A stretch of DNA of 64,000 nt from the NCBI RefSeq assembly GCF_026153205.1, contig NZ_JAPFBW010000016.1:81259-145258 (forward strand). The letters run 5' to 3'. Both the position numbers and the translations under genes were made by a program. How positions within the stretch are numbered: the first letter of the stretch is position 1; every line of letters starts with the position of its first letter. The stretch is from Aquabacterium sp. A7-Y. Lineage in GTDB: Bacteria; Pseudomonadota; Gammaproteobacteria; Burkholderiales; Burkholderiaceae_C. The notes under the pieces were generated by a model. The model was not told where the DNA came from. It saw only the letters and a program-made list of their open reading frames with translations, and ran no database searches. Below are positions 50,722 to 59,051 of this stretch, in pieces.

Positions 50722-51918
50722 CTAGCTCTCCGCCGGAACGCGAAGTCGGTACACCGCCGGCGTCAGCATCAAGGCGGCGAGCACCAGCGGCCCCAACAAG
50801 ACCAGATTCAGTTGCTGCCAGCCGAGCGCATGCAAGAGCACCCCACTGGAGAGCGAGGCGAGGGCCGAGACGCCGTTCACGACTAGCTCGTTGCAGGCCT
50901 GAACCTTGGCCTTCTCCTCCGGCCGATGGGCCTGCCCCAACAAGGCGGTGCCACCAAGAAAGGCAAAGTTCCAGCCCATCCCCAGCAGAACCAGGGCCGA
51001 GCCGAACTGCCACAGAGCCTGGCCCGAGACGGCGATCGCAATGTGCAAGCTCAACAACACGACACCGGCCAAGGCCACCCTCTCTGCGTGGAAACGTTGA
51101 ATCAAGCGGCCGGTGAAAAACGACGGGATGAACATGCCGAGCACATGCCACTGGATCACCGAGCGAGCATCGGCCGGTCCCAAGCCACAATTCACCATTG
51201 CCAGCGGTGTCGCCGTCATCGCCAGGGTCATGACGGCATAGGCGCTCGCTGCGGTCACCACGGCTTTCCCGGCCCCGCCCGAACGCAGGATCTCCCCGAG
51301 CGGTCGTCCTTGCCGCGCCCCCGAGGCGACCGCTGCCGGCTTGGGCAGCCGTACCTGGCTCACGGTCAGTGCATAGACGATGGACAGCGCCCCCATCACG
51401 AGGTAGGCCCCCATGAAGTCCACCGGCCCCAGGTTCCGTGAGGCATGCGCCAGCGCAGGTCCGGTGAATGCGGCGACCACCCCCCCGCCGATCACCCACG
51501 ACATGGCCCGCTCCCGGCGCTCCTCGGTGGTGGCTTCCATCGCCGCGAAGCGGTGATAGCTGCCAAAGCCCTGGAACCCACCCAGCAGCAGGTGCCCCAG
51601 ACAAAACACCCAATAGTTCTGCCATGCCGCACCCAGCGCCGACACCACACCACCGCTCGCGCACAGGCCCGCGCCCAGCAAGAATGCGAAGCGCCGCCCG
51701 TGTCGCGCCATCAACAGCGACGCGAACCAGGACACCAGGAACGGTCCGACCACCAGGGCGGCGATCGGCAGCGTGGCGAGCGAAACGTCCGGCGCCAGCA
51801 CCTGCCCGGCCAGACCACTGAGCGCCACGCACCCGACGACGACCGTCAGCAGCAGGGCCTGCGCGAGCGCCAGCAAGGCGACGTTGCGGCGAGGGTGAGC
51901 TTCAACAATGGCATTCAT
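50722..51918 (-). CDS. MFS transporter
   Basis: A 398-residue protein with about 12 hydrophobic segments. The GRR-containing loop after helix 2 (LLMARHGRRFAFLLGA) and the symmetrical loop TGRLIQRFHAERV after helix 8 mark the major facilitator superfamily; the GFGSYHRFAAMEAT segment is seen in YfkF/RfnT-like members. Substrate is unknown. It stands alone, 43 bases upstream of the VOC-receiver frame and in the same direction, so the two may share a transcript. Confidence 0.8.
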   Translation of the reverse strand: MNAIVEAHPRRNVALLALAQALLLTVVVGCVALSGLAGQVLAPDVSLATLPIAALVVGPFLVSWFASLLMARHGRRFAFLLGAGLCASGGVVSALGAAWQNYWVFCLGHLLLGGFQGFGSYHRFAAMEATTEERRERAMSWVIGGGVVAAFTGPALAHASRNLGPVDFMGAYLVMGALSIVYALTVSQVRLPKPAAVASGARQGRPLGEILRSGGAGKAVVTAASAYAVMTLAMTATPLAMVNCGLGPADARSVIQWHVLGMFIPSFFTGRLIQRFHAERVALAGVVLLSLHIAIAVSGQALWQFGSALVLLGMGWNFAFLGGTALLGQAHRPEEKAKVQACNELVVNGVSALASLSSGVLLHALGWQQLNLVLLGPLVLAALMLTPAVYRLRVPAES

Positions 51919-52395
51919 GGCGTGGACGTGGGTCGCGCGGGTGGCGCGAACAACTTGCTTCTGTACATCACAGGTCCGGACGGAAGCTGGCGATTGTCGG
52001 CCCAGCGCGGTGAAGGCGGGGCAGAACAGCTGGACCGGGCGCCGGTCCTGGCCGCATGACGCACTTTACCTTGGGTCCTGGCGTGCTGAGTTGTCAGGCC
52101 GTTGATGAATCCTCCGTGACATCTCTTCAACGAACTTCCAACTCAGTACACCCGACTGTGCCGCCTGCTGCGGCGTCTGCTGTCTCGCATTGCCGTTCGG
52201 CGCCTTTCAAGGCTTTGGATTCGACAAGCCGGCCCACACGCCAGCCTCGGGGACAAGTGGGTCGAGATCGATGCGATGTCGGCCAGGCCGGGACAGATCG
52301 ACGTGACCGCTGTGCGGAGGCACACAGATGTCGGATCGGGAACACGCCGATCGTCATCTGTCCATCGTGTTCCAAAGCTTTCACCCCCCTCCCCC
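51919..52395. other. Intergenic region, no recognised gene
   Basis: About 480 bases between the MFS start and the MerR-type promoter. Short frames are present in several readings but none has a ribosome binding site with protein-like composition. No merR-like regulator gene was found here. Confidence 0.45.
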
Positions 52396-52426
52396 TTGCA
52401 TCTCAAGTTGCTTGAGGTCTTAGAGT
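52396..52426 (+). promoter_or_regulatory. MerR-family-type promoter (19-bp spacer with internal dyad)
   Basis: TTGCAT (52396-52401) and TAGAGT (52421-52426) are separated by exactly 19 bases, longer than the normal 17. The spacer contains the dyad CTCAAG-TTG-CTTGAG (52402-52416). An over-long spacer carrying a symmetric operator is the hallmark of promoters controlled by MerR-family metal or redox regulators. It points at the two-gene operon that follows. Confidence 0.65.
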
Positions 52427-52482
52427 CCGCTCTACAGGAAGACGCCCTGGCGATTCAAGCAGTCCATGAAATGGGTCTCGTG

Positions 52483-52824
52483 ATGAAAAAACCTTTTGCG
52501 GTACTCGGCGTTGCGGCGGCATGCGCCGCCTGCTGCGCACCTCTCGTCCTGCCCACCGTGTCCGGGACCGGTCTCGTCGGTGCGAGTGGGCTTGCAGGGG
52601 GCACGCTGTTCGGGCTGCCGCTGAACATCGTGCTGTGTGGCGGCATGGCACTCTCACTCCTGAGCGGCATCAGCTTGTGGGCCTGGCTGCGGCGACAGAT
52701 ACGAACAGTCCCGGCTTGCAGCCGCGACAACTTCTGGAACACGGGAGCCCTCGCTGCTGCGCGGCCGGGTTTTGAAAAGGAGCGCGGTGCGCTTCGGCCA
52801 AGCGGTGAAGGGGCGCCCGAATGA
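52483..52824 (+). CDS. Small membrane protein with twin-cysteine motif, mercury-transport-like
   Basis: A 113-residue protein, start MKKPFAVLG (ATG at 52471 possible). Two membrane helices are visible; the first contains ACAACCAPLVLP, a vicinal Cys pair like that in MerT/MerF-type metal uptake proteins, and the second is PLNIVLCGGMALSLLSGISLWAW. The C-terminal 40 residues are hydrophilic with one Cys. It is the first gene after the MerR-type promoter and overlaps the next gene by 4 bases (ATGA). The metal and transport direction are unknown; the family link is inferred from topology and cysteines only. Confidence 0.6.
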   Translation: MKKPFAVLGVAAACAACCAPLVLPTVSGTGLVGASGLAGGTLFGLPLNIVLCGGMALSLLSGISLWAWLRRQIRTVPACSRDNFWNTGALAAARPGFEKERGALRPSGEGAPE

Positions 52825-53279
52825 CCGATCTCTCTTCTTCCGGTTCCCGCGGCCTGCGTGCGCTGTCACCACAGGACCGAGCGGCTCACGTCGCCGCCTC
52901 CGTCGGCCTCTTGGTCCGCCAGGGAGCGGAGCTCGCTGAGCTCGACGATGGCTTCGAACTTCGTTTCTCCGCGGAGCCAGGGCGCCTCGTTGAACTGGCG
53001 CGGTGGGTTGAGCGCGAGTCCCTGTGCTGTCTCTGGATGGAGTTCACCATCTTGCGTTCGCCCGATGACCTGCTCCGGTTGAGGCTCAGCGCCCCGGCTT
53101 ACGACGTGAAAGAAGCGATCCGCGCCGGGCTGCAGGCCGTTACCGCGATCTCTCGCGGAGCGCCGCTCCCTGTGGCGCTCACTTTGCCCGCGAGGCCACT
53201 GCTTGCAGCGGACCTTGAGGAGCTCCAAGGGGCGAGCTGCGGCTCAACGCGCGGCTCTGGCTGGGAGGCTGCGGCATGA
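52821..53279 (+). CDS. Hypothetical soluble protein with vicinal cysteine motif
   Basis: A 152-residue protein without signal or membrane segments. The central motif WVERESLCCLWMEFTI (Cys pair near residue 71) resembles a small family often found beside heavy-metal resistance genes, in which E-x-x-CC-x-F-x-x-F is conserved; this is a recollection of the pattern, not a search result. The start overlaps the twin-Cys membrane protein (ATGA), so both respond to the same MerR-type promoter. Function unknown; metal binding is a reasonable guess. Confidence 0.6.
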   Translation: MTDLSSSGSRGLRALSPQDRAAHVAASVGLLVRQGAELAELDDGFELRFSAEPGRLVELARWVERESLCCLWMEFTILRSPDDLLRLRLSAPAYDVKEAIRAGLQAVTAISRGAPLPVALTLPARPLLAADLEELQGASCGSTRGSGWEAAA

Positions 53280-53438
53280 AAAGGCCGCAGGTCCTGTTCC
53301 TCGCATCCGGATGTGGTCGGACGGCCCCTGCAAGCTTGCGGATCCGCAGGGAGAACCGCCCTCTCGCAAGTGCACACAGCGCAGTTTTGAAGATGAGGAC
53401 AGGCTGAGGGTGCTCCGGTTCAACTTCAGGAGGAAGCC

Positions 53439-54950
53439 ATGGACACCCCCACCTCTCGGTCCGCTCCTCAGACGGACTCTTGCCCCTTTTTGTCGTCCCG
53501 GGCTGTTTCGGCTGTTCCAAGGCAGGCCGGGCCACCGCTGCGACGCCTGGTGGACCTGCCGGGGCCGCGCGGTTGGCCGGTCCTCGGCAACTTGCCGCAG
53601 TTCGACCTGGCGCGCATGCACCAGACCTACGAGGCCTGGGCGCGGATCTATGGCCCGATGTACCGCGTGCGCATCAACCGCCGGGACTTTGTCGTGATCT
53701 CCGATCCGGCCCTGATGATGCAGGGGCTGCGGGACCGCCCCGACACCTGGCTGCGCCCCGACCCATCGATGCAGGCCATGCAGGAGGCCGGTATCTCCGG
53801 CCTCGTCACGGCCGACGGCGAAAGCTGGCGGCGTCAGCGCCGCATCGTGATGTCCGCCTTCGACCCGACCCACCTGCGCCGCTTTTTCCCGTCCCTTGAG
53901 CGCGTCACCCGGCGGCTCCAGCAACGCTGGATGCGCAGCGCACAGGCCGGCATCCAGCTCGATCTGCAGACCGAACTGAAGCGCTACACCGTCGACGTCA
54001 TCGCCGGCCTCGCCTTCGGCGTCGACGTCAACACCCTCGAGCAGGAACACAGCGAACTGCAGGCCCACCTCAGCCAGGTGTTCCCAATGATCCAGCGGCG
54101 CAGCAACAGCTTTTTTCCCTACTGGCACTACCTGAAACTGCCGTCCGACCGCCGCTTCGACCGTCATCTGGTTGCGCTGCACCAGGTGACACGCGCACTG
54201 ATCGCACAGGCACGCGCTCGGCTGGATGTCAGCCCCGAGCGCCGCGAGGCGCCCCAGGATCTGCTCGACGCCTTGCTCGTCGCGCAGGGCGAGAGCGGCG
54301 AGACGATGACCGAAGAGGAAGTGGCCGGCAATGTCTTCACGATGCTGCTGGCCGGCGAAGACACCACCGCCAACTCGCTGGCCTGGGCCCTGTGGCTGCT
54401 CGCCATCCACCCCGAGGCTTGGCACCGTCTGGTCGACGAGGCCGACCGTCAGCTCGCGCCAGCTCTGCTGCCTTCGAGCTTCGACGACGCGATGGGGTTG
54501 GCGTGGACCGACGCCTGCATCCACGAGACGATGCGCCTGCGTCCGGTCGCGCCGATGAACGGCCTGCAGGCTCGCGACGACACGGTGCTCGGCGACCTCG
54601 CTGTGCCAAAGGACACCATCGTCGTCTGCCTGACCCGCCTCGCGGCGACGGACGAGCAGCGCATCGAAGCCGCTTCGGAGTTCCGGCCGCAACGCTGGTT
54701 GAACGCCGAGGGGCCGGCCGCGGCCAACTCGACCAAACGGACCTCCTTGCCCTTCGGCGCCGGACCGCGGATCTGCCCCGGCCGCTACCTGGCCCTCCTG
54801 GAGATGCACATGGTGCTCGCGATGGTCGCCCGCACCTTCGACCTGGTCGAGCTGGGCACCGCCGATGGTGGGCCACCGCCCGAGCGGATGAACCTCACCA
54901 TGCAACCCGAGGGCCTGCGCATGCGCCTGGCCGAGCGCACCCGCCACTGA
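53439..54950 (+). CDS. Cytochrome P450
   Basis: A 503-residue P450. Visible motifs: proline-rich start (LPGPRGWPVLGNLPQ), C-helix WRRQRR, I-helix AGEDTT near 304 (oxygen activation), ExxR in HETMRLRP near 364, and the haem-binding FGAGPRICPGRYLA (Cys near 446). Perfect AGGAGG about 6 bases before the ATG fixes the start. No membrane anchor is obvious, and no ferredoxin or reductase gene is adjacent, so the redox partner is elsewhere. The sequence style (GPRICPGRYLALLE) is that of class-E, CYP4/CYP102-like bacterial enzymes acting often on fatty acids or terpenoids; the substrate is unknown. Confidence 0.93.
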   Translation: MDTPTSRSAPQTDSCPFLSSRAVSAVPRQAGPPLRRLVDLPGPRGWPVLGNLPQFDLARMHQTYEAWARIYGPMYRVRINRRDFVVISDPALMMQGLRDRPDTWLRPDPSMQAMQEAGISGLVTADGESWRRQRRIVMSAFDPTHLRRFFPSLERVTRRLQQRWMRSAQAGIQLDLQTELKRYTVDVIAGLAFGVDVNTLEQEHSELQAHLSQVFPMIQRRSNSFFPYWHYLKLPSDRRFDRHLVALHQVTRALIAQARARLDVSPERREAPQDLLDALLVAQGESGETMTEEEVAGNVFTMLLAGEDTTANSLAWALWLLAIHPEAWHRLVDEADRQLAPALLPSSFDDAMGLAWTDACIHETMRLRPVAPMNGLQARDDTVLGDLAVPKDTIVVCLTRLAATDEQRIEAASEFRPQRWLNAEGPAAANSTKRTSLPFGAGPRICPGRYLALLEMHMVLAMVARTFDLVELGTADGGPPPERMNLTMQPEGLRMRLAERTRH

Positions 54951-55006
54951 GGGGTGTCGCCCGCGTCCTCGTGACTGTTGACCGAACGCTCAGCCGTTTT
55001 CAGGGT

Positions 55007-55039
55007 GCGGCACCCGGGCGGACTGCTCCGCGGTGCCGC
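55007..55039. terminator. GC-rich hairpin between convergent P450 and porin genes
   Basis: GCGGCACC (55007-55014) and GGTGCCGC (55032-55039) form an 8-bp stem with a 17-base loop, between two convergent stop codons. There is no T-run on either side, so it is at best an imperfect terminator or a transcript-stabilising hairpin. Confidence 0.35.
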
Positions 55040-55076
55040 CCCTGCCGCCTCAGTGTCCACACGCGTGAAGGCAGGG

Positions 55077-56393
55077 TCAGAAGGCGTGTCGCACGCCGAG
55101 GCTGACGATCGAGGTGCGCGCGTCCATGTTCTGGGGGTTGCCGAAGAAGACCGGGACCTCGGTGGTCCCCAGTGGAAGCAGCAGCAGCGTCGGCCCGCCG
55201 GCCAGCGGCAGTGGCGACAGTCTGGCGTGCACGACCCGGCCGCGTTGGTCCTCGATGGTGCCGAGGCGTGCATACAAGGCGGTGCGTTTTGACAGCGCGT
55301 GCTCCAGACCCAGCATCACGCCCCGGTCGCGCCCGCGGGTGAAGTTGACGAACCGCGATTCCATCACCTGGAGGCTGAACTGTGTCGGCCCCAAAGGATG
55401 CTTCAGGCCCAGCGCCAGCGTCCGGGTCTTCGGGTCGTGTGGGCCCGACTCCCTGAACTGGCCGCTATGGACATTCGCGGTCAGCTCGGTGCGCAGCCCG
55501 GGTGGCCGGTACCTCGCTGCGAGCAGGACCGAGCTGAAGCTCTCGAGATGGAACAGGGGCACGAAACCGCCCTCCGGCGTTGCCAGGCCGAGCGGCACGC
55601 CAAATCGGTTGTGGTGGTAGGCGGCAAGCAGCGCCATCTGATCTCGCACATAGCCGGCCATGACGCCCCAGGTGCGGCCGCGTCCACTGGACGCCTCGGC
55701 GCCCGCTCCGCCCCCGCCAAGCACCTGTCCGGTGGTTTCCGAGGCGACTGGCGCGAGCCCGGTCGCGTCCGAGCGCGCGGCGCTGATGCGGCTTGCCACC
55801 CCAGCGTTGGACGAGACCGAGAGCAGGCCGATCCATGGTCCCAGTCCCGCGACGTAGCTCAGCTGGTTGTCCTGGTAGGCCTGCAGGTTGTTGGTCAGGA
55901 TGCCGGCGCTCAGCAGGCCCGGGTAGCTGACGCGGCCGACGCTGGTCAGGTAGATCGCCGTCAGCATCGGCGAGGCCTGTCGGCCCAGCCGGAACTCGCC
56001 AACCGGCGTGGTCAGCCCGACCCATGCGCTGCCACTGAAAAATCGGCCGTTGTTGCCGCCGCTGCCGCGGCCCGGGATCAGGCTGGACTCGAGCCGGAAA
56101 CGCGCATGCCACCCGCCGCCCAGGTCCTCCACCCCGCCGAGCGCAAGATACGAAGGGGACCGGAGGGCCATGCGCGTGTGGCTTTGGCGCGGTGAGGCCA
56201 GGTGGTTCGGCAGCGGCCGGTCGCCCTGGTTGGCGAACAGCGTGCCGCTGACGTCGCCTTCACTGTTGCGGAGGCGGTCCACGGCGACGTCCAGCTCTCC
56301 TTGCAGGGTCAGCGAGGACTGTGCAGCGGCCAGCGGTGCGGTGGCCATCACGAACAGGGCGGCCAATGCCGGTAGGAGCAGGGGTGCACTCAT
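55077..56393 (-). CDS. Gram-negative general porin (outer membrane, OmpC/Omp38-like)
   Basis: A 438-residue beta-barrel protein. The start at 56393 is preceded by GGGAGA and opens with a signal peptide (LLLPALAALFVMATAPLAAAQ). The mature protein begins SSLTLQGELDVAV, contains alternating barrel strands with the beta-proteobacterial pattern FRLESSLIPGRG, FSGSAWVGLTTPVGEFRLGRQASP and LSYVAG, and ends in Phe (SLGVRHAF), the outer-membrane assembly signal. It should be a trimeric diffusion pore. It stands alone and convergent with the P450 gene. Confidence 0.9.
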   Translation of the reverse strand: MSAPLLLPALAALFVMATAPLAAAQSSLTLQGELDVAVDRLRNSEGDVSGTLFANQGDRPLPNHLASPRQSHTRMALRSPSYLALGGVEDLGGGWHARFRLESSLIPGRGSGGNNGRFFSGSAWVGLTTPVGEFRLGRQASPMLTAIYLTSVGRVSYPGLLSAGILTNNLQAYQDNQLSYVAGLGPWIGLLSVSSNAGVASRISAARSDATGLAPVASETTGQVLGGGGAGAEASSGRGRTWGVMAGYVRDQMALLAAYHHNRFGVPLGLATPEGGFVPLFHLESFSSVLLAARYRPPGLRTELTANVHSGQFRESGPHDPKTRTLALGLKHPLGPTQFSLQVMESRFVNFTRGRDRGVMLGLEHALSKRTALYARLGTIEDQRGRVVHARLSPLPLAGGPTLLLLPLGTTEVPVFFGNPQNMDARTSIVSLGVRHAF

Positions 56394-56816
56394 TTCGTTG
56401 TCTCCCAGGGAAGGTCTGCGGAAACGACGAGGATGTGCAAAGACCACGGGTGCCGCAGGCAGCACACGCCTCGCCCTGCGTTCCATCACAAGGGTGGCTC
56501 CCGCCTCGCGGTGTCTCAGTTGTAAGGTGGAGAAGACCCGCGCAGCGAGCGGCCAGCGCCGGCGCCACGCCGGGATGCCAGCGCTTACGAACGAGCGCCG
56601 CCTCGTGTATAGGTTCACACCGACGTGCCCCCGATGGGCGAGCCTGGAGCGCTGTCGTGAAATCTCGCGGAGCGGGGAACCGGTGGGCAAGCGCGGCGGC
56701 TCTCCGAGCTGTCCGCGGCTCAATCCGCGGGCGAATTCAGCTGAGCTGGCGGGCCCCGGACAGGTAGGGTGTGGCTTGCGTTAACAATGCCAGCTGCGAT
56801 GCAACTCGGGAGTCGT
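56394..56816. other. Intergenic region upstream of porin
   Basis: About 420 bases, expected to hold the porin promoter and 5' leader. No gene, clear promoter or strong repeat was recognised. Confidence 0.4.
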
Positions 56817-57242
56817 TCATGGCCGCTCCTTCGACAGCTTCACAAACCGGCCGGCCAAGCCACCGAGGACCGCACCGCACACGAAGGTGACATCGAGGTA
56901 GCGCCACATGACCTCAAAGTCGACGGTCGACCTGCTGACACCCAAGCACACGAAAGTCAGGAACACGCCCGCACCGGCCCCGGCCATCGACCACACGAAC
57001 ACCCGCGCCGCGCCCGGTGTGCGTCCCGCCAGAAAACCGACGACGGCGCCGAGCACCACACCGCCCACGACAAACGGAATCAGCCGTTCATGGTGGAGGT
57101 CGGGCGCCCGCAGCAGGGCCAGCACAAAAACGAACATGAAGCCCAGCATCGCGCCACCGAGGACCATCAGCGCGCGTATTGCAAACGACGTGGTCCGCGG
57201 ATGGAGCTCGCGGGCGGTCGGGCCGTGTTGTTGCTCCGCCAT
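56817..57242 (-). CDS. Hypothetical four-helix membrane protein
   Basis: A 141-residue protein starting MAEQQHG; GGGAGGG lies 6-7 bases upstream of ATG 57242, which makes the in-frame GTG at 57257 unlikely. Four hydrophobic segments are visible (IRALMVLGGAMLGFMFVFVLA; IPFVVGGVVLGAVVGFLAG; FVWSMAGAGAGVFLTFVCLG; VTFVCGAVLGGLAGRFV), with Gly-rich helix packing. Family not recognised. It is divergent from the sigma-factor operon. Confidence 0.6.
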   Translation of the reverse strand: MAEQQHGPTARELHPRTTSFAIRALMVLGGAMLGFMFVFVLALLRAPDLHHERLIPFVVGGVVLGAVVGFLAGRTPGAARVFVWSMAGAGAGVFLTFVCLGVSRSTVDFEVMWRYLDVTFVCGAVLGGLAGRFVKLSKERP

Positions 57243-57488
57243 CTCTTGCCCTCCCACATTGTTGTTGCCGGGACTCTATGCGGTCCTGCAGGAGCGGCGT
57301 TACCGAGTGCTGCTCGGTGGTCAGCTTGCGCCCGCCCAGCTGCCCTTGTGCCAGTGACGGACGGCCCGCCCGGGCCTTGGCCTCAAAGCAGACCGAGGGT
57401 CATGCTGGCCGCCATCAGAGGCACTTGGCGACAACCGAAAAGAAAGTGCCCACCCACTTTCCAGGGAGCGCATGGCGTTCTCGTGCCT

Positions 57489-57524
57489 CCCCGAGTGACA
57501 TCTCCAGTACTCGGGGTGATGTCA
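57489..57524 (+). other. Interleaved inverted repeats (possible pseudoknot or double operator)
   Basis: In the 411-base gap between divergent genes, CCCCGAGT (57489-57496) pairs with ACTCGGGG (57509-57516), and TGACATC (57496-57502) pairs with GATGTCA (57518-57524). The order A-B-A'-B' is that of an H-type RNA pseudoknot; as DNA it would be two offset operators. It lies 130 bases before the DUF2892 gene. Nothing else was recognised in the gap (57243-57653). Confidence 0.4.
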
Positions 57525-57653
57525 GACCGCCGCCCGCAAAAAAATCTTCCATCCACCGAATCCATTCGCGGATCCCGGCCCTCTTTGATGAGGCGAGTGG
57601 GGCAAGTTGCGGCCTCGAGCTCGCTTCATCAACTCGATCATGAGGAGTTTCTG

Positions 57654-57860
57654 ATGTTCTATCGGAGAAACATAGGCACAAAACAGGCGCTGGCACGATT
57701 GATCGGCGGCGGGCTGATGATCTTGTGCGGGCTGGTCGGCCTCCAGGCGTCGCTGCTCGGACTGCTGCTCGCCGGCGCCGGGGGCGTCACGATGGTGACG
57801 GGAGTGCTAGGGTATTGCCCGGTGTGTTCCACGGCGGGCCCCACGCCGCCTACTTCGTGA
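57654..57860 (+). CDS. DUF2892-type small inner-membrane protein with CPVC motif
   Basis: A 68-residue protein, start supported by GAGGAG about 8 bases upstream. N-terminal NIGTKQALARLIGGG, two hydrophobic segments and a C-terminal GYCPVCSTAG fit the DUF2892 (YgaP membrane-part-like) family, in which a CP-containing motif ends the second helix. First gene of a compact operon with a sigma factor; the stop codon (57858-57860) overlaps a possible GTG start of the next gene. Confidence 0.75.
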   Translation: MFYRRNIGTKQALARLIGGGLMILCGLVGLQASLLGLLLAGAGGVTMVTGVLGYCPVCSTAGPTPPTS

Positions 57861-57868
57861 AGGACCTC

Positions 57869-58396
57869 ATGCGCCTACGGGAAGAGACCTTCCTTGCTGC
57901 CCAGGGCGGAGATCCGGCAGCACTGAACGAGCTGCTGGCGCAATGCCGCCCGGACATCCGGCGTTACGCACGCTTCCAGTGCCAGCGCTCGTCCGCAGTA
58001 GAAGACGTCGTGCAAGAGGCCTTGATCATCCTGTACCGGCGTGTGGGCACGGTACGAAGCCCGGCCACACTGAGCGCTTGGCTGGCTCGTGTGGTCGGTC
58101 GACTTTGCCTTCTGCCGGCCCTGATGTTCATGAAGGGCGTCGAGGAACTCGACAGCCTGGCCGACTCCACGCGGTTTGCAACGGTCCCCGTGCATGAACT
58201 CCGCATGGATCTGGTACGCGCCCTGGAGTCCTTGCCGGCTCCGCACCGCGACATCATCCTGCTGCGGGACATGCAGCAACTCACCATCGCCGAGATCGCA
58301 CAACACCTGAACCTGACCCGTGAGGCCACCAAGAGCCGGCTTCACCGGGCTCGCGCGCTCGTCAGGGAATATCTGCTGTCCAAGGACCCGACATGA
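57869..58396 (+). CDS. ECF-type RNA polymerase sigma factor
   Basis: A 175-residue protein starting MRLREETFL with AAGGA just upstream; GTG at 57857 is an alternative. Region 2 is visible at residues 20-65 (LLAQCRPDIRRYARFQC, DVVQEALIILYRRV) and region 4 near the C-terminus (LPAPHRDIILLRDMQQLTIAEIAQHL followed by an HTH ending KSRLHRARA). No anti-sigma factor with a zinc-binding or membrane layout is adjacent; instead it is sandwiched between two tiny membrane proteins with CPVC motifs. Overlap with the downstream gene is 4 bases (ATGA). Confidence 0.85.
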   Translation: MRLREETFLAAQGGDPAALNELLAQCRPDIRRYARFQCQRSSAVEDVVQEALIILYRRVGTVRSPATLSAWLARVVGRLCLLPALMFMKGVEELDSLADSTRFATVPVHELRMDLVRALESLPAPHRDIILLRDMQQLTIAEIAQHLNLTREATKSRLHRARALVREYLLSKDPT

Positions 58397-58647
58397 ACTT
58401 CTTCAAACGAAGCGACAGCGGCCTCTTCGCCAGCCGCAGCCTTTTCGCGCACCTGTCGCGCGGAGCCGTCGCGATCGTGCTGCTCGCATGGGCCATCGAC
58501 CACCAGACCAGTCACCCGCTGCTCTCGTTGAGCGCGGGCATCGCGGCGCTGGTCGCGTTCCGAGGCTGCCCCGTCTGTTGGACGATCGGTCTGGCAGAAA
58601 CCTGGGTGCAAAGGGGGAAGGTACTCGGCATAACGCGTGAGCGGTGA
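58393..58647 (+). CDS. Small membrane protein with CPVC motif, DUF2892-like
   Basis: An 84-residue protein beginning in an ATGA overlap with the sigma factor. Two hydrophobic segments (GAVAIVLLAWAIDH; LLSLSAGIAALVAFRG) end in GCPVCWTIGL, the same CPVC-at-end-of-helix layout as the first protein of the operon, although the rest differs. It may be a redox- or metal-sensing partner for the sigma factor or simply a paralogous membrane protein; neither is shown. Confidence 0.65.
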   Translation: MNFFKRSDSGLFASRSLFAHLSRGAVAIVLLAWAIDHQTSHPLLSLSAGIAALVAFRGCPVCWTIGLAETWVQRGKVLGITRER

Positions 58648-59051
58648 GAGCCACCCACGTTGCCCTTCGGAACTCAGCCGCACGGAGCGCCCCTGCCCGC
58701 GCTGCTGCCGTTCCGCATCTCGGCTCGCGATGGGCCCGCAGACACGCCGGTGTGGACCGCCGCCGGCCACACCGACATGCCCGGCCCAGTACTGTAGAAA
58801 CGGGCAGTACAGGGGGCAAATCCAACTTCATACCATGCCTGTAAAGCCAATCGTCGGCCCTTCCCGTCCCCGCGTGTGCAGCCGCCGGAAGGGCGCGGCA
58901 AAGCCCCGCAGAAGTTGAGCGTTGCGCAGCCTTGGCACATCGGCGGTGACAGCGTCGGACACGCAGCACCGAGCCAGGCGCGGGAGGTGCAGATCGCCGG
59001 CGCGACTGCCCTCAAGCCTTTGCGTTCTTCACACGATAGGAGGACAGAGTG
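58648..59051. other. Intergenic region without recognised gene
   Basis: About 400 bases. A weak 6-bp inverted repeat (GTACTG at 58789, CAGTAC at 58805) is the only structure noted. The region should hold the promoter of the downstream cysteine-rich protein gene. Confidence 0.4.
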
